A stretch of 64,000 nt of DNA from the NCBI RefSeq assembly GCF_017220215.1, contig NZ_CP071130.1, forward strand, positions 992,001 through 1,056,000, given 5' to 3'. This DNA is from Caballeronia sp. M1242 (GTDB taxonomy: Bacteria > Pseudomonadota > Gammaproteobacteria > Burkholderiales > Burkholderiaceae). A model generated the notes under the pieces. That model saw nothing but the letters and a program-made list of their open reading frames with translations. It was not told the origin of the DNA and did not search any database. Both the position numbers and the translations under genes were made by a program. Below, one piece after another: positions 52,076 through 61,568 of this stretch (its first letter is position 1; every line of letters begins with the position of its first letter).

Positions 52076-53272
52076 ATGCCCACGTTCGACTTACGTACCG
52101 TCCTGCTGATGGCATCCGTGATGCCTGGGCTCATGGCTCTGGTGATGTTCTCTATCGGCAGAACGTTCCCCAGAACGATTCTGGGCGTTGCGCATTGGGC
52201 GCAAGGCTCATTGCTTTTTTCTGCCGCCGCTTTCGTGATGGCATTGCGCGGTGCGTTGCCGGACTGGCTGTCCGTCGTCGTCGGCAATGCATGTATCGTC
52301 GGGAGCATCGGACTTTGGCTGATCGGTACCCAGCGCTACCTGGGTCGTCCACCCTTCATCCGCACCATTGCAGCGTTGGCATTCGTGGACGCAGTCAGTC
52401 TCAGCTGGATGACGTGGGTGCACTTCACGCCTTACGGGCGGGCCCTGTTTACCAACGTGATTCTCACGCTGCTTTTCGCGCGCCTCGCCTATGAGTTGCT
52501 GCGATTCGGCCGGGACGATAGCGGAGCGAAGGTCGTCGGCACGTTGTTCGCATTCGAGACCGTCATCGCGTCGGCGAGAGTGCTCACGTCGCTGCAACCG
52601 GGCGCGTCGCATGAGGGACTGTATGCGCACGACCGCATGCAGATGGTCTATTTGAGCAGTGGCGCATTCATGTCGTTGAGCATTACCGTCGGTTTCATGC
52701 TCACAGCCGTCAACCGCCTCAGGGTGCATCTCGAGGAATTGTCGCGCATCGACCCTCTTACTGGCCTACTGAATCGTCGCGCTCTGCTGGGCGCTCACAC
52801 GATGTCGCGAGAAGCACCGCGCAAGGTCAGGCGATACCTGTCGCTCTTGCTGATCGATCTGGACCACTTCAAGAAAATCAACGACACGTACGGTCACTCG
52901 ATGGGTGACGACATCCTCGTGGATTTCGCGCGACGCGCAAGTCTCTCGCTTCCGCCAGAGGCACAGTTCGCACGCTGGGGCGGAGAGGAGTTCGCCGTGC
53001 TCTTTCCGTGCGACAGCCTTCACGAGCCATTGCGCCTTGGACACGCATTGCAGGAGCGAATCGCAGGCCCGAGTGAATCGGCCTTGCCTTCCTATACGTG
53101 CAGCATCGGAATCGCTTATCTGGGCGCTGCCGACGCGAGCATCGAGCAGTTGCTCAAGCAAGCCGACGAGGCGCTGTATCGCGCCAAAGACAATGGCCGC
53201 AATCGCGTTGAACTCGCGCGGGAAGTTCTTCCGGTTAGCGGCTCCCGCATGCTCGATGCAGTAAAGCCGTAA
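52076..53272 (+). CDS. Membrane diguanylate cyclase (6-7 TM + GGDEF)
   Basis: A 398-aa protein. The N-terminal half (to about residue 215) has six or seven TM helices forming a membrane sensor of the 7TMR/MASE type without a recognised ligand. The C-terminal GGDEF domain has LTGLLNRRA, LIDLDHFKKINDTYGH and the active GGEEF (RWGGEEFAVLFP). The domain ends with LYRAKDNGRN. It makes c-di-GMP. ATG 52076 starts the first TM helix; no strong RBS. It is divergent from the efflux operon and shares the intergenic region with the palindromes. Confidence 0.88.
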   Translation: MPTFDLRTVLLMASVMPGLMALVMFSIGRTFPRTILGVAHWAQGSLLFSAAAFVMALRGALPDWLSVVVGNACIVGSIGLWLIGTQRYLGRPPFIRTIAALAFVDAVSLSWMTWVHFTPYGRALFTNVILTLLFARLAYELLRFGRDDSGAKVVGTLFAFETVIASARVLTSLQPGASHEGLYAHDRMQMVYLSSGAFMSLSITVGFMLTAVNRLRVHLEELSRIDPLTGLLNRRALLGAHTMSREAPRKVRRYLSLLLIDLDHFKKINDTYGHSMGDDILVDFARRASLSLPPEAQFARWGGEEFAVLFPCDSLHEPLRLGHALQERIAGPSESALPSYTCSIGIAYLGAADASIEQLLKQADEALYRAKDNGRNRVELAREVLPVSGSRMLDAVKP

Positions 53273-53380
53273 CTGTCGCGGTCACACCAAAGGCAACCAC
53301 TCGTGATGCGTTGAGCGCGCCTGTGGACCGCGCTTTGCTGCGCTGACTGTCACTACCGCTAAACCCGAACGGAGGGCGCG

Positions 53381-54013
53381 ATGTGTCAGGAATCTACAGC
53401 GCCAGAGCAACTGGCATTTCACCGCGATATGGATGCGAACGCGTGCGTGAGTAAGCCGCATCTGACGATATCGCGGCGACACGGTCGAGGGATTCTTGCG
53501 GCCCTCGTTTGCGCGACTGCGTTCTCAGCCGCGGGCTGCCGTCTAATGCAGTCGGACGCCCAAGTCAGCCCCGCCGACCAGCAGTTCATGCTGACCGCCG
53601 CGAGCGTCGGCAAAGCCGAGATCGATCTCGGCAAGCTGGCGTCCGAGCGAGGCGGTTCATCGGAGGTTCGCGAGTTCGGGCAGAAAATGGTTGCCGAGCA
53701 TACGCGCATCAACGGTGAGTTGTCTCAGATTGCGGACGAGAAACACGTGCGCTTGTTACAGGCGATGGACCCGGCAAACCGCACGCTCTACGACGAACTC
53801 GGAACCATGACGGGACCCGCCTTCGACCGCGAATATGCGATTGCGCAGGTGCATATCCATCAAATGGGCAATGCGCTTTATGCGAGTGAGGCGCAGCATG
53901 GCGAAGACGCGCAAGTGAAAGCCTTTGCGGCGCGAGGCGTGCCGATCGGAGAGAATCATCTACAACATGCTTCTCACCTGCTGCAAGGCTTGCCGACATC
54001 GTCGGCGCAGTAG
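53381..54013 (+). CDS. DUF4142 lipoprotein
   Basis: A 210-aa lipoprotein. ATG 53381 has GGAGG 7 nt upstream; the N-terminal extension of about 35 residues precedes a signal peptide with lipobox AAGC (Cys53). The body is the four-helix DUF4142 fold: FMLTAASVGKAEIDLGKLA, REFGQKMVAEHTRINGEL, FDREYAIAQVHIHQMGNALY and the late GENHLQHASHLLQ. DUF4142 proteins are periplasmic, often induced by oxidative or starvation stress. It is followed by the DUF4148 gene, 28 bp away, likely one operon. Confidence 0.8.
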   Translation: MCQESTAPEQLAFHRDMDANACVSKPHLTISRRHGRGILAALVCATAFSAAGCRLMQSDAQVSPADQQFMLTAASVGKAEIDLGKLASERGGSSEVREFGQKMVAEHTRINGELSQIADEKHVRLLQAMDPANRTLYDELGTMTGPAFDREYAIAQVHIHQMGNALYASEAQHGEDAQVKAFAARGVPIGENHLQHASHLLQGLPTSSAQ

Positions 54014-54041
54014 TCGGTGCATCACGGCGCGGAGAACTCGC

Positions 54042-54389
54042 ATGGCTCATAAAGAGAACTCACTTGGCTGGGCCGGTTTGCTACCGGGCTGGCACTGCTT
54101 TCGCAAACGCGCGACGGCTGGCTTCGCTGTCGTCTGCACTCTGACGCTCGGTCTGCTAACGCCTCTGAACGTACGCGCCGCTTCGCCGGCCGACTCGAAA
54201 GATTCCACGCGCGAGCAAGTCCGCTCGGATCTCGACCGCTATCGATGCGCAGGGTACAACCCGATCGCCGACGAGATCACCTACCCCAACGATATCGATG
54301 CGGCGCGGGCGCGATTGCAGGATCCAGGTTGCCCCAATCCCGACGCCGCCTCCAAAACGGCGCCGCCCTCGAACAAGCAATCGAAGTAG
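54042..54389 (+). CDS. DUF4148-family protein (copy 3)
   Basis: A 115-aa exported protein with a long N-terminus and a signal anchor (about residues 28-46: FAVVCTLTLGLLTPLNVRA), then the DUF4148 core REQVRSDLDRYRCAGYNP, ITYPNDIDAARARL and a polar Lys/Ser tail. ATG 54042 has GGAG 8 nt upstream. It is operonic with the DUF4142 gene. The third family member in the window; function unknown. Confidence 0.75.
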   Translation: MAHKENSLGWAGLLPGWHCFRKRATAGFAVVCTLTLGLLTPLNVRAASPADSKDSTREQVRSDLDRYRCAGYNPIADEITYPNDIDAARARLQDPGCPNPDAASKTAPPSNKQSK

Positions 54390-54672
54390 CAGGCGCGACC
54401 ATGCGACCTTGCATATGCATAGGACCTTTGGCTGACGGCCGCGCTCGCGACTGCTTGACGTCTCTCGCTCTTCTTGCGCGAGTAGGGTTTTCGCTAGAAC
54501 GAAAGTGCGGGACGCACGGGCGCTTCACACCGAGCAGCGGCTGAGACTCATAGCTTCACTTCGATGAAAGCCGCGATTGCGTTTCCCGCTTGTCAGTTGC
54601 GTTGAGAAAGCACGGTTCTCACACGACACCTCAGCGACCCAGCGATGCGGTCATTCAGAACGCCCAAAACAA
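54390..54672. other. About 280 bp without a gene; contains a TGCATATGCA palindrome
   Basis: At 54410-54419 a perfect TGCATATGCA palindrome occurs, the core of the efflux operator at 51661-51670. It also holds an imperfect TTTCG/CGAAA repeat near 54488. I find no gene with an RBS. Confidence 0.35.
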
Positions 54673-54696
54673 AAAAGGGCCCGGAGGCCCTTTTCG
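54673..54696 (-). terminator. Rho-independent terminator of the glycoside-hydrolase-like gene
   Basis: AAAAGGGCC (54673-54681) and GGCCCTTTT (54686-54694) form a 9-bp stem with loop CGGA. On the minus strand the transcript ends in a U-run (six A on the + strand at 54671-54676). It lies just beyond the stop at 54699. Confidence 0.85.
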
Positions 54697-54698
54697 AT

Positions 54699-55790
54699 TT
54701 ACTTCGGGTGCGTTGCGATGAAGCTCTTGACCGCCGTGAAAGCCGGCTTCTGGGTCTTGCCGTCGCTCTGCATCAAGCCATACGCGCCTTCGCTGTCGTC
54801 ATACATCTCGAAAGCCTGAATCGACTGGATGTTGTACTTGGCCGCGTTGTTGTAGAACTGCTGCATCATCAGGTTGCCGGTCATGTACGACGCAATCGAC
54901 GAGTAGGTGCCGTAGGTCGGGCGAACGCCGTACTCGTTGATCCAGATCGGCTTACCCATCGACTGAAGCACGCCCAGGACGTCGTGGCAACCCGTATTGC
55001 CGCAGGCATGGGTCATGTCGCCCTGGTCGGAGTACCAGTGCCACGCCGTGATGTCCCAGCTGACGGTCGGGTGACCATGCGTGCCGTCCGGCTGCGAGCC
55101 ATCCGCCAGCATCTGGAAGAACGCCGTGTGCTTCCACGTCCCGTCGACGATGATCTTCGCCGAGCTGTTGACCGACTTCACGCCGGCGATCATGCCGCGG
55201 ATCGCGCCGCGCGCAATGGTGAACGGCTGATTGCTGTACTGATTCCAGACATTGCCGTCGTAATTGCCGGCGAGCGTGTGGGCTTCCATTTCATTACCCA
55301 CTTCGTAGTACGTATAGTTGTACGTTTGCGCCGTCTGCTGCCCGAGCGTGTAACCGGCGTTGTAGGCCGCCTGCTCGCTGTTGTAGTTCAGGCCGATCAT
55401 GATCACCGGATAAACCTGCACACCGCCTGCGGCGAACGTCTTGGCAACCGTCGCGACGACCTTCGCGGAAGCCTGGCTGTAGACGTCGTTGCGGTAGATC
55501 TTCACGCCGAGGCTCTGAAGCTGCGCGAGCTGCGTTGCGTACGCGGTGCTGTCGTATGCGCCGCCGTTCGTGATGTGACCGTTCACGCCGTAGAAGATCG
55601 AGCCCGTGGTCGCGGCCTTATCGGTTGCCTCCGGCACATCGGCGGACTTGTTCGTTGCGGCGTCGACAGCAGCTTCTCCACCGCCGCCGCAGGCCGCGAG
55701 CAGCGCGCTCAGGACGACCGCGGTTGCCAACGTTGCAGCCTTCGACTTAGCGAGGAAACTCAGGGATTGCGTAGCTTGATTGTTGTTCAT
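54699..55790 (-). CDS. Glycoside-hydrolase-like lipoprotein, paralogue of 46217-47422
   Basis: A 363-aa exported lipoprotein. It has a signal peptide with lipobox LLAAC (about Cys30), a short linker and a catalytic domain starting IFYGVNGHI. Candidate catalytic Glu are in VGNEMEAH and INEYGV; DITAWHWYSDQGD and YNIQSIQAFEMYDD match the paralogue's WHWYES and YNIQSIMMYAV. The fold resembles GH39/GH5 TIM barrels; substrate unknown. ATG 55790 lacks a clear RBS and is preceded by a long untranslated region. An intrinsic terminator follows. Confidence 0.7.
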   Translation of the reverse strand: MNNNQATQSLSFLAKSKAATLATAVVLSALLAACGGGGEAAVDAATNKSADVPEATDKAATTGSIFYGVNGHITNGGAYDSTAYATQLAQLQSLGVKIYRNDVYSQASAKVVATVAKTFAAGGVQVYPVIMIGLNYNSEQAAYNAGYTLGQQTAQTYNYTYYEVGNEMEAHTLAGNYDGNVWNQYSNQPFTIARGAIRGMIAGVKSVNSSAKIIVDGTWKHTAFFQMLADGSQPDGTHGHPTVSWDITAWHWYSDQGDMTHACGNTGCHDVLGVLQSMGKPIWINEYGVRPTYGTYSSIASYMTGNLMMQQFYNNAAKYNIQSIQAFEMYDDSEGAYGLMQSDGKTQKPAFTAVKSFIATHPK

Positions 55791-56359
55791 GATCACTTGG
55801 CAGTACTAAGGAGCGAGCATTCGCTCGCAGAGTTGAAGTAGGTTGCCGGCAACACATGCCGACGACCAAGAACGTATTTCGCTTACTGGGGAACCGGTTC
55901 GGTCGCACTGCGTTGAACCGGCCGTCGAGCTATGCCTGGTTCCTATCGCGCTGGCGTTGACGCCAGCAAACGATTGCCTGCCGAGGAAGGCCGATGACCG
56001 CGCCACTCATGGTCACCGATGCAAACTGGTTCAAGGGTATTACTTACCGACTGCTTCTGCGTGCCGCTTCGTTTAAGGCATCATTTTCCGAATCGGTCAG
56101 CACGGAAGCAAGGTTATCGTCTAATGAGATGGCTGTAAACACACATTTCAGAAAAAAATTCGTCTGAAATCATTCAGCAGGAAGAAACTTCCGAAACGCG
56201 TATTTCTGACACGCCGACACACGCTCGTCGCAATCGAAGCCTTCGCACATGCGTTATTTCGCGGCGCAAGCGGTGACTATTAGGGTAATTGAGTATTCTT
56301 ATGACGAACAGAAGGCCGTAGCAGACCTAAAGGAGCGCATTAGACGGATCGCCGATACC
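55791..56359. other. 569-bp leader/intergenic region upstream of the GH-like gene
   Basis: No gene. It is AT-richer than the rest (especially 56100-56320) and contains a perfect 8-bp hairpin, ATTTCAGA/TCTGAAAT (56145-56152 with 56163-56170) around an A-rich 10-nt loop. This is the longest non-coding stretch in the window and lies upstream of a single highly exported protein, suggesting elaborate promoter control. Confidence 0.45.
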
Positions 56360-57055
56360 CTAAAGCGCTTTGTGTAAAGCAATCGCCAGCAGTCGCGGCT
56401 CATCGAACATCGTTGCGAGTTCGAAGAAGAAAAGGAAAGCGAGCATAGCTGCTGTGCCCGGTCGTCGATAGATCAGGCTCACGATACGCGGCGCGAAGCG
56501 TCTTCTCACGGTGGCCCGGGTCACGAAGATGACGACAGCCGTGCCGATTAGCGCGCCCGCCACCACATCGGTCGGATAGTGCAGACCCAGGTACACGCGA
56601 GGCAAACAGATCAACAGAAGGCACTGCACAATCGCCAGTACACCGACCCATCGCCAGACGAGAAAGATGCCGACCGCGACGGACATCCACAGTGCGGCAT
56701 GGTCGCTAGGGAATGAACTCCACAGTCGCAGATGATTGCTCGCCTGGCTCGCGCCGGGAAAGCTGGAAGCTAGACTCGGGCTATACATCGGCCGAAGTCT
56801 GAACGGCAAGACGAGCGCAAGAAGGCGTCCGACGACGAAGGCCAGCAGCGCAGACATCACGATTGCGACCACCATTTCTCGACGGTAGCTCAACGTACTG
56901 CCCTGCTTGAACCAGAGTGCCCACAGAATGGCGAGCGGAACGAGTCCCTTGAATAGATAGAATTCGGCCACGACGCCGACCGCGTGAGCGAATAAGCCCG
57001 AGGAAGGCAGAGCATGAAGCAGCCAAAGTTGAATTGACGAGTCGAGAGCGTTCAC
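56360..57055 (-). CDS. PAP2-family phosphatase (UPP phosphatase / lipid phosphatase)
   Basis: A 231-aa membrane phosphatase with about six TM helices. The three PAP2 motifs appear: LPFRLRP (variant of KxxxxxxRP), SSFPSDHA and PRVYLGLHYPTDVVAG. Such enzymes dephosphorylate undecaprenyl pyrophosphate or phosphatidic acid; the loop length suits the BcrC-like type. ATG 57055 begins the first helix. It lies 160 bp from the membrane hybrid kinase on the same strand. Its role in carrier recycling for glycan export is plausible but inferred. Confidence 0.85.
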   Translation of the reverse strand: MNALDSSIQLWLLHALPSSGLFAHAVGVVAEFYLFKGLVPLAILWALWFKQGSTLSYRREMVVAIVMSALLAFVVGRLLALVLPFRLRPMYSPSLASSFPGASQASNHLRLWSSFPSDHAALWMSVAVGIFLVWRWVGVLAIVQCLLLICLPRVYLGLHYPTDVVAGALIGTAVVIFVTRATVRRRFAPRIVSLIYRRPGTAAMLAFLFFFELATMFDEPRLLAIALHKAL

Positions 57056-57217
57056 GCGATTCTGTCTCCGTATGTTCTATTTTTTTCGACACGAGTGGCA
57101 ATGCATGCTCCGACGCTTGAGCTGATGAATCGCCTAAGGCGGCCCAGGCATAGGCGGCGCGAACTCTGTGTCTTATGCGTTGATTTACCCCGCGCCCCTC
57201 CGTTGCGCCGGCCTTGA

Positions 57218-59386
57218 TCAACTGCGCACGCAGTTCTTCACCACCGATCGCAGTTCGTTGATGTCGAATGGTTTCGCAAGGATAACAACATCGGCATCGG
57301 ATGCGCGCCTCAATTCCTGCGCATAGCCGGTCATCAGCGCGATCATCTGGTCCGGCCAACGATCTCGAACGTATTCGGCGAGGTCAAGGCCATCGCGCTT
57401 ACCCGGCATTTGCACGTCCGAAAGCACGAGGTCAGCGCGGTATCCGCTTTCCAGCAGGGCGATCGCACTATCTGCCGTCAACTCATGGCGCACGCTGCAA
57501 CCCAAGACGTCGAGCACGGCGGCAATGCCATCCGCTACGCTCTGGTTATCTTCGACGAGAAGCACGCTCACGCCGGAAGCGAGCACGTCTGCGGCCTCCT
57601 CCGGCAGCGGCTCCGCAGCAGGCTCAGCGCAACCCTCTTGGCCCTCGATACGCGGAAGGTAGACGCTGATGGTTGTCCCGCGGCCCGGCTCGCTTTCTAT
57701 GCGTGCCGTGCCGCCCGACTGCTCGCATGTCGCCATGACTTGCGCAAGCCCCAGCCCGGTACCGGCGCCCTTCGCCTTCGTAGTGAAGAGCGGCTCGAAC
57801 GCGCGGCGCAGCACGGCATCGGTCATGCCTTTGCCGGTATCGGTAAAGCGAAGAAGAACATAGTCGCCGGGCAGCAAGTCGAAGGTTCGTTCCGTAAGTG
57901 TGATGGATTCGCATCGCACCGTGAACTTGCCACCGTCGGGCATGGCGTCTTTCGCGTTGACGCAAAGATTGATGACGGCCGCTTCGAGTTCCACGGGATC
58001 GACCATGACGCTGCTAAGTCGACCAGTCAGTTGGAGATCCAGCACCAGCTGCTCGCCTAGCGACGTCTCGATGAGATCGCGCATGCTTTCGATCCATTCG
58101 CAGACGTTCACGCATTCGAGTTTCACCGGCTGCTTGCGCGCCACGCTCATCAGCCGACGCGCGAGTCCTTGCGCGCCTTTCGCCGCATGCTGAACCGCCA
58201 ACACTTCCTTCTCGAGATCCGTATAGTGCTTGCGTCGCGCCAGTTCCACGTTGGCGTTCACGACCATCAAGAGATTATTGAAGTCATGCGCGACGTTGGC
58301 CACGAGATTGCCGAGCGCGCCCATGCGACGCAGTTGTCGGTTCGATTCTTCGGCGGACACGCGTCGGCTGACTTCGGCATGCCAGTTGTGCCACGCGACT
58401 TCCTCCTCACCGAGCCTTCGTAACGACATCCAGAGCAGTACCCATACGACGACGCATGGAACGAGCAATATGGTCGTGATGGCGATCAGATTCGCGCGCC
58501 ATTTAGCGGCGATGAAAGCGGTCTCGATGCCTGCCGTGACATAGAGCGGATAACCGCGCACCCGCCGGTACGCAAGCACCCTTTCGCGGCCATCAACCGG
58601 TGAAACTGAAAGCAGATGCCCGAACCGCGCATTTGCTTCGATCGCATGCTTGACTCCGGAGTCCGCCGCCGAAGTCGTATGAGGCCGCGAGTTCGGGAAG
58701 CGCGCCAGGATTCCACCATCAGCGCGATACAGGCCGATGAGAACGAACGGCTCGTCGCCAGTGAGTTCCCGATAGAAGTCCAGAAAGTACTGCTGCCGCA
58801 GCGCGATTGCGAAAACGCCGAGCAACCTGCCCGCTTTATCTACCCATGAAGTGCTTACGGTGATTACGTTGCTACCGGTAAGGAAGCCGGGTTGCGCTAG
58901 CGAGACATGAGGTTCGCCGTGTGCGTTCGACGCCGCCTGTAGCGTCTCGCTGCCGCTGATCGACACGTTCGGAACCGGATAGAAGCGGCTACTCGCGAGC
59001 AATTGCCCCGTTGCGCTATAGACCGCGGCGCTCGCTATCTGCGGAAAGCGGCCGACAATCGCGTTGAGCGATTCATGAATGGTGTGTTCTTGACGGGCGA
59101 TCCAGTCAGGTCGCTGCTCGCCCATGAGTTCGGCGATGCGGTCGAGCACTTCTGCGTTGAGTTCCTGCACGGTCGCAGCCTGCTCTTCCGCGACTCGCGT
59201 GAGGCGATCGACTTCGTCGAATGCTTCGGATAGTCTGCGATGGTAGTCGAACCAGGCGTACCCGCAGACGCAGAGAAAAGGACCGAGTACTGAAATGACC
59301 GCGAGAAGGACGATAATCGCACGCGTCGCCGCAAAGTTTCGATGCGGCGGCGGCAGCTCCAGAGAGACTTCGTCTTCTTCGTCCAT
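57218..59386 (-). CDS. Membrane hybrid histidine kinase with periplasmic dCACHE-like sensor
   Basis: A 722-aa kinase. TM1 (about residues 22-44, AIIVLLAVISVLGPFLCVCGY), a periplasmic sensor of about 260 residues resembling a double Cache, and TM2 (about 302-322) precede the cytoplasmic part. His367 is in VANVAHDFNNLLM, HATPase shows AAVINLCVNAKDAMPDGG, DTGKGM and GTGLGLAQV, and a receiver has VEDN, phospho-Asp657 in LVLSDVQMPG and a KP at the end. The His-box is of the ELFNN-like type. No adjacent output regulator. The start codon has no strong RBS. Confidence 0.9.
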   Translation of the reverse strand: MDEEDEVSLELPPPHRNFAATRAIIVLLAVISVLGPFLCVCGYAWFDYHRRLSEAFDEVDRLTRVAEEQAATVQELNAEVLDRIAELMGEQRPDWIARQEHTIHESLNAIVGRFPQIASAAVYSATGQLLASSRFYPVPNVSISGSETLQAASNAHGEPHVSLAQPGFLTGSNVITVSTSWVDKAGRLLGVFAIALRQQYFLDFYRELTGDEPFVLIGLYRADGGILARFPNSRPHTTSAADSGVKHAIEANARFGHLLSVSPVDGRERVLAYRRVRGYPLYVTAGIETAFIAAKWRANLIAITTILLVPCVVVWVLLWMSLRRLGEEEVAWHNWHAEVSRRVSAEESNRQLRRMGALGNLVANVAHDFNNLLMVVNANVELARRKHYTDLEKEVLAVQHAAKGAQGLARRLMSVARKQPVKLECVNVCEWIESMRDLIETSLGEQLVLDLQLTGRLSSVMVDPVELEAAVINLCVNAKDAMPDGGKFTVRCESITLTERTFDLLPGDYVLLRFTDTGKGMTDAVLRRAFEPLFTTKAKGAGTGLGLAQVMATCEQSGGTARIESEPGRGTTISVYLPRIEGQEGCAEPAAEPLPEEAADVLASGVSVLLVEDNQSVADGIAAVLDVLGCSVRHELTADSAIALLESGYRADLVLSDVQMPGKRDGLDLAEYVRDRWPDQMIALMTGYAQELRRASDADVVILAKPFDINELRSVVKNCVRS

Positions 59387-59651
59387 TGTGCAATCCGTCC
59401 TTGCACAGACGCGCGTGAGTTCGGCTCACGCTCCAACGAAATATCGTCGAGCGCGAACACCTCGATATTCCGACTATATAGCGATTTGAGCAGTCAGACG
59501 ATACTTGCGAGCAACGACGAAGCAGCGGCGCACCTCTGCCGCTTGTCGAGCGTTGTATCGCGGGGAAAGGGAGGAAGTGAAGGCGTGGAGGGGACAAACG
59601 CAACGCGAACGGCGGCCGTTTCTCTCTGCCGACCGCCCGACCGCGGTTGCG

Positions 59652-60686
<1,035 letters not shown>

Positions 60687-60917
60687 ATCACATCCTTCGT
60701 TCGATGAGAAATAACGTAAGGGGTGCTAAGGCCGGCTGAAAGCACAGCGTCCACTGTAGGCGCTGCGCCGTTGGTGATCAAGCGATGTATGTGTGCCGCC
60801 GCGCAGAGCGCGCAGGCATCGCGGCCGAACTGGCCCGTGCCGCCCGCAATGGATTGTCTCTGTTCAGACAGGTACGGTCTGCGGAAAACTCGACCGGACC
60901 GACCAGAGGAATCCGCC

Positions 60918-61556
60918 ATGACCGCACAGACCTTCTTCGACGCCAACCTGTTGCTCGCCTGGTCGGCTTATTTCGTGGGAACGGCCAGCCCCGGGCCGAG
61001 CAATCTGGCGATCATGTCGATTGCGAGCACATCCGGCAGGCGCGCGGCCCTGGTGTTCGCGGCGGGCGTCATGTCCGGCTCGTTGACGTGGGCCGTGCTC
61101 GCCGCACTGGGCCTGTCGGCCGCGCTTGCCGCGTATTCCGGCTTTCTCGTGGCTGTGAAGTTGTGCGGCGGGGCGTATCTGCTGTGGCTCGCGGCGAAGT
61201 CGGCTCGCGCCGCGTGGCGCCCGCCCCTGCGCCCCGCTTCACGACATGCACCGGCACCGGACGCGCGCCGGCTCTATGCGCGCGGCGCGCTTTTGCATCT
61301 CACGAATCCGAAAGCCATTCTCGTGTGGATGTCGGTCGCCGCGCTCGGCTCATCCACCGCAACGCCGCCGATGCACACGTTGACTGTGGTCGCGGGGTGC
61401 CTGTGCATCGGCATGAGCGTCTTCGGCGGGTATGCGGTCTTGTTCTCGATGGCAGCGCCGCGCCGCCTGTACGCGCGCATGCAGCGCTACCTCGATGCGT
61501 GCCTCGCGCTGGTATTCGGCGCTGCGGGCATCCGCTTGCTTACCTCGCGCGTCTGA
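60918..61556 (+). CDS. LysE-family amino acid exporter
   Basis: A 212-aa exporter with six TM helices. It starts LLAWSAYFVGTASPGPSNLAIMSIA, where the PGPS/NLAI pattern is the RhtB/LysE signature, has SGSLTWAVLAALGLSAAL and YARGALLHLTNPKAILVWMSV. It exports amino acids or related small metabolites. ATG 60918 has AGAGGA upstream. It is convergent with the HTH/GAF gene. Confidence 0.9.
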   Translation: MTAQTFFDANLLLAWSAYFVGTASPGPSNLAIMSIASTSGRRAALVFAAGVMSGSLTWAVLAALGLSAALAAYSGFLVAVKLCGGAYLLWLAAKSARAAWRPPLRPASRHAPAPDARRLYARGALLHLTNPKAILVWMSVAALGSSTATPPMHTLTVVAGCLCIGMSVFGGYAVLFSMAAPRRLYARMQRYLDACLALVFGAAGIRLLTSRV

Positions 61557-61568
61557 ACTACCGCGGGC

